DNA of 8,664 bases from Myxococcales bacterium. GTDB taxonomy: Bacteria > Myxococcota_A > UBA9160 > SMWR01. Made by a program: the position numbers and the translations under genes. Position 1 is the stretch's first letter. Each line of letters starts with the position of its first letter. The notes under the pieces are model-generated. The model saw only the letters and a list, made by a program, of their open reading frames with translations. It made no database searches and had not been told where the DNA came from. The stretch covers positions 1-8,664 of the forward strand of contig JACZVU010000106.1 in the NCBI GenBank assembly GCA_022572485.1, in the 5' to 3' direction. Shown here in pieces: positions 6,405-8,664 of this stretch.

Positions 6405-6651
6405 CTACAGCCCGCTACTGATCAACAGCTACGGAAACCCGTAGCTCGGGATGCCGATACGCGTGATTCCGGAGCGTTTTCAGCGGAGCGCGCCGGAGCG
6501 CCTCGGCTCGAGAAACCTCGGGGCCACCGAGTTGAGTATAGAACTCGATCCCCCGAACGCGAAATCGCGTGCGTCCCACGAGATCGGCGAGTTCATTCAT
6601 CGACAGCTTTCCGTCGTAGGTCAGCAAGAAGCTCTCGGCGGCGTAAATATC
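6405..6651 (-). pseudogene. CHAT-domain (caspase-like protease) gene remnant, internally deleted and frameshifted
   Basis: This is the wreck of the C-terminal CHAT domain. Reading on the minus strand, AESFLLTYDGKLSMNELADL (6639-6580) matches the CHAT segment that follows the catalytic His region. The frame then jumps to EFYTQLGGPEVSRAEALRRA and LRNHAYRHP, which normally lie near the domain end. The intervening part, which should hold the catalytic cysteine in an LSACQTA-like motif and the LATLW block, is missing; I estimate 50-60 residues. After RHP the open frame goes astray, but the next frame reads SYGFP-stop-LLISSGL-stop, matching the usual YWAPFLLIGNWL end. One extra base in the CCC at 6448-6450 explains the shift, and TAG at 6429-6431 is an added nonsense codon. 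The N-terminal part (TPRs, catalytic His) is absent: the stop of DUF928 copy A lies about 20 bp upstream. A 70-residue open frame from a TTG at 6627 remains, but it has no good ribosome-binding site. Confidence 0.82.
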
Positions 6652-6671
6652 TCGCGCGGTGCGTATCGGAA

Positions 6672-7451
6672 TTAGTCAAGCACCCTCTCGAGCCCGGCCT
6701 GGCTGAGCAGCGCATCGCGCTGGCTCCGGCGGCCGAAATCCGCGGGCGCGGCGTCGACCGCATCGCTCGCCGCCTCGAGGGCGTCGTACCAGAGACCCAG
6801 CGAAGCGTAGGTGTTGACCGAAGCGAGCCTCAGCTCGCTGCCCAGCTCCGCCGGAGGGGCGACGCGGAGGATGTAGCCGGTGGTGACCACGTCGCGGGAC
6901 CGCTGGGCAGGGTCCGGCACCAGCGCCACCGACCACTCGTACTCGGCATCGGGATCGAGCCTCACGCCGAACTCCGCCAGACGGATCCGCTGGATGCCGG
7001 CTTGTCGGACGCGCGCCAGTTGGGTCTCGACCAACGGCTCCATGTCGTCCTCGTGGATCAGCGTGAAGACGATCTTCACGTGAGCCGGCGGTGCCTCGTC
7101 GATGTACCAGAACAGTGACGGGTTGGGGCTCGCGGTGTGGGCCAGGTGGTCCGGGCTGAGCGCGAGGGGAGTTGGAAGCGCGCGCCCCGCGCGCAGTCCG
7201 CCGGGCACCCGGTTGCGCGGTGCGCCGCGGAGCGGCGGCCGGTAAACGGGTATCCCACGCAGCGGGGCGGCGTCCACACTGGCCACGCGGCTCTCAGTCG
7301 ACGCAGCCAGCTTCGCCGCGTCGCAGCACTCCTTGGCTTCCTCCGTCTTCCGCTGCTCGGCCCGATCCGTCCCGTGGGCCGCTGCAGCCAACATCAGGGC
7401 GGTGACACCCGCCAGAAGCACCCACCCGTTCCTCACAATGCGTCGTTGCAT
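6672..7451 (-). CDS. Exported DUF928 domain protein (copy A)
   Basis: This 259-residue protein has a signal peptide (about 1-26, ending LAAAAHG) and a full DUF928 domain. Features in order are YRPPLRGAPRNR (about 70-81), LSPDHLAHTASPNPSLFWYI (about 98-117), FTLIHEDDMEP, YEWSVALVPDPAQRSRDVV (about 161-179) and SLGLWYDAL (about 197-205), ending in GLERVLD. It differs from copy B by a longer linker after the signal peptide with a CC pair (residues 42-43), and by an additional alanine-rich stretch before its C-terminus. Its function is unknown. The start ATG 7451 follows an excellent GGGAGGGG site; the frame is open to 7505 with a second ATG at 7472, but those starts have no such site. It lies 176 bp downstream of the cyclase gene, in the same direction, and so may share its transcript. 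That 176-bp gap shows nothing else recognisable. Confidence 0.92.
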   Translation of the reverse strand: MQRRIVRNGWVLLAGVTALMLAAAAHGTDRAEQRKTEEAKECCDAAKLAASTESRVASVDAAPLRGIPVYRPPLRGAPRNRVPGGLRAGRALPTPLALSPDHLAHTASPNPSLFWYIDEAPPAHVKIVFTLIHEDDMEPLVETQLARVRQAGIQRIRLAEFGVRLDPDAEYEWSVALVPDPAQRSRDVVTTGYILRVAPPAELGSELRLASVNTYASLGLWYDALEAASDAVDAAPADFGRRSQRDALLSQAGLERVLD

Positions 7452-7457
7452 GCTGAG

Positions 7458-7465
7458 CCCCTCCC
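7458..7465 (-). promoter_or_regulatory. Ribosome-binding site of DUF928 copy A
   Basis: GGGAGGGG on the minus strand lies 6 bases before ATG 7451. It decides this start against ATG 7472. Confidence 0.78.
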
Positions 7466-7627
7466 TCGTCATGGCCTGATCATCGTCCACGGGAGAGGGA
7501 GACACCTATGAAGTGGTTCACACCGGAGCGAAAATTCTGTCGCGGGAGCCGGCCTCCCGGACCGCGCTGCCCACCCGCGAACGCGACGTGGCTGTAGCGC
7601 TGCTCCCGAATGCACCCATGTCGCTGC

Positions 7628-8664
7628 TTAGCGTACACCCGGGGCGACAACTCGTCCCTCGACCCGGTGAGCCTCGACCTGCTCTTCCATCCCCTTCATC
7701 GAGAAGAAGCCCAGCGACCGGGCCGCGTAGCGGGAGCCCAGCCGGCTCAGGGTCTGGCTGCTGATCAGGATCCGGAATGGCAGCTGTTCGTAGTCGTGCG
7801 CGTCGTCGTCCAAGCTCTCGAGCCGTTGGGCCATCACGACCACGTCGCCCACCGACGTGTATTTGAAACGATCGGTGCTGCCCAGGCTTCCCACCACCAC
7901 CGCCCCGGTGTGAATCCCGGCGTGTACGGCCACCGTGGGAATGCCCCGAGCCCGATACACGCGGTTCAGGCGATCGAGCTCCGACGCCATGTCCAGGGCG
8001 CAGTCCACCGCGCGGCACGCGTCGGTGCGGATCTCCTCTTCCGACCAGGAAGGGATGGGGACGCCGAAGTTCGCCTTGAGACCGTCGCCGAAGTAATCGT
8101 CGACCACGCCGCCGTGTCGGCGCACGGTGTCGGCCATGGGCTCCAAGAAGCCGTTCACCCACTCCATCAGCTGCTCTGGATCCATCTTCTGGGCGTGCGG
8201 CGTGTAGCCCTTCATGTCCAGGAACAGCACCGTCGCAGTGACGCGCTGCGATCGCAGCCGACCTGCCCGGAAGAGTTCGGCCCGTTGGCGCCAAATCTCT
8301 TCGGCGACTTCGGGCGACACCATCCGCGAGAACAGCTGCATCACCTGCGCGCGCTGCGCGCGCTCACGGCTCGAGGTCCACGCTGTCGCGACGCCCACCG
8401 ACCCCACCCAGGCCAGGCCGGGCGAGAAAGTGGGGATCCAGCATCCGTTCCAGTACGCCCAGGCTCCTCCGATTGCGACGACCGCCGCGCCCGCCATCAC
8501 GACCCCGACGATCGCCGCCGCGCGCCGCACGCGAGATCCCAACAGGGCGCCGAGCAGTGCGGCCAGCAGAATGATGGCGGCCTCCCAAGGGTCGGAAAGC
8601 ACGCGGATCGGCTCGGATTCACCCCGCCCGTAGCGCATCAGCTGGTCGACCAGGTGCGCGTGAA
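7628..8664 (-). CDS. CHASE2-type class III adenylate/guanylate cyclase, N-terminus outside window
   Basis: The visible 344 residues are the C-terminal part of a membrane-bound nucleotide cyclase. The frame runs through the right window edge: HAHLVDQL directly precedes the first in-frame ATG (8638) and is the usual end of an extracytoplasmic CHASE2 sensor domain, so that ATG is internal. Three membrane helices follow (numbering from ATG 8638: about 17-34, 40-63, 71-87), then a short linker and the class III catalytic domain. Metal-binding aspartates are Asp141 (FLDMKGYT) and Asp185 (YFGDGLKANFG). Arg272 in AQRLES is at the transition-state arginine position. Two usual residues are absent: the purine-specifying Lys is Asp181 (VVDDYFGDG) and the transition-state Asn is Val268 (GDVVVMAQR). 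The VDDYFGDG form also occurs in relatives; the Val is less usual. It probably heads the group with the two DUF928 genes. The ligand sensed by CHASE2 domains is unknown. Confidence 0.94.
   Translation of the reverse strand, partial: HAHLVDQLMRYGRGESEPIRVLSDPWEAAIILLAALLGALLGSRVRRAAAIVGVVMAGAAVVAIGGAWAYWNGCWIPTFSPGLAWVGSVGVATAWTSSRERAQRAQVMQLFSRMVSPEVAEEIWRQRAELFRAGRLRSQRVTATVLFLDMKGYTPHAQKMDPEQLMEWVNGFLEPMADTVRRHGGVVDDYFGDGLKANFGVPIPSWSEEEIRTDACRAVDCALDMASELDRLNRVYRARGIPTVAVHAGIHTGAVVVGSLGSTDRFKYTSVGDVVVMAQRLESLDDDAHDYEQLPFRILISSQTLSRLGSRYAARSLGFFSMKGMEEQVEAHRVEGRVVAPGVR

Noticed and set aside
6415..6627. The 70-residue minus-strand frame as a functional small gene
   Set aside because: Its two halves match non-adjacent parts of a CHAT domain, the true domain end lies in another frame, and only a TTG start without a clear ribosome-binding site is available.
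6324..7118. Plus-strand open frame of 264 codons over DUF928 copy A and the CHAT remnant
   Set aside because: It is a shadow of the minus-strand DUF928 gene; the product is Arg-rich with no motif.

Overview
This 8.66 kb window is high-GC and looks chromosomal. It most resembles an environmental Gram-negative bacterium of the deltaproteobacterial/Myxococcota type. That placement is an inference from base composition, signal peptides, a FadD-type acyl-CoA synthetase, paired DUF928 proteins and dispersed intergenic palindromes; no marker gene is present. Every gene I can support lies on the minus strand, so transcription runs from right to left.

Right part (5721-8664): the C-terminal half of a CHASE2-type class III nucleotide cyclase, cut by the window edge, is followed by two exported DUF928 paralogues. 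Between the paralogues lies a previously easy-to-miss relic: the remains of a CHAT-domain (caspase-like protease) gene. It has lost the middle of the domain, including the catalytic cysteine segment, and carries a one-base insertion and a nonsense codon near its end. The layout suggests a former sensor/cyclase, DUF928, CHAT protease, DUF928 cluster that has partly decayed. The visible cyclase also lacks two normally conserved catalytic residues.

Middle part (3334-5720): a 435-bp gap with a possible decayed cysteine-rich secreted protein on the plus strand, a four-helix membrane protein, a small exported protein with a duplicated acidic 16-residue repeat, and an isoprenylcysteine-methyltransferase-like membrane protein. 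Two arrays of three 38-bp palindromic repeats lie between these genes.

Left part (1-3307): a DUF374 lysophospholipid acyltransferase-like protein, a cysteine-type glutathione peroxidase and an AMP-forming acyl-CoA synthetase. This suggests lipid metabolism and peroxide defence, but the genes need not form one operon. A perfect 31-bp inverted repeat separates the last two genes, and a related sequence lies at the left edge.

All four palindromic elements begin within about 25 bp after a stop codon, in the direction of transcription. That shared position suggests insertion or retention at transcript 3' ends.
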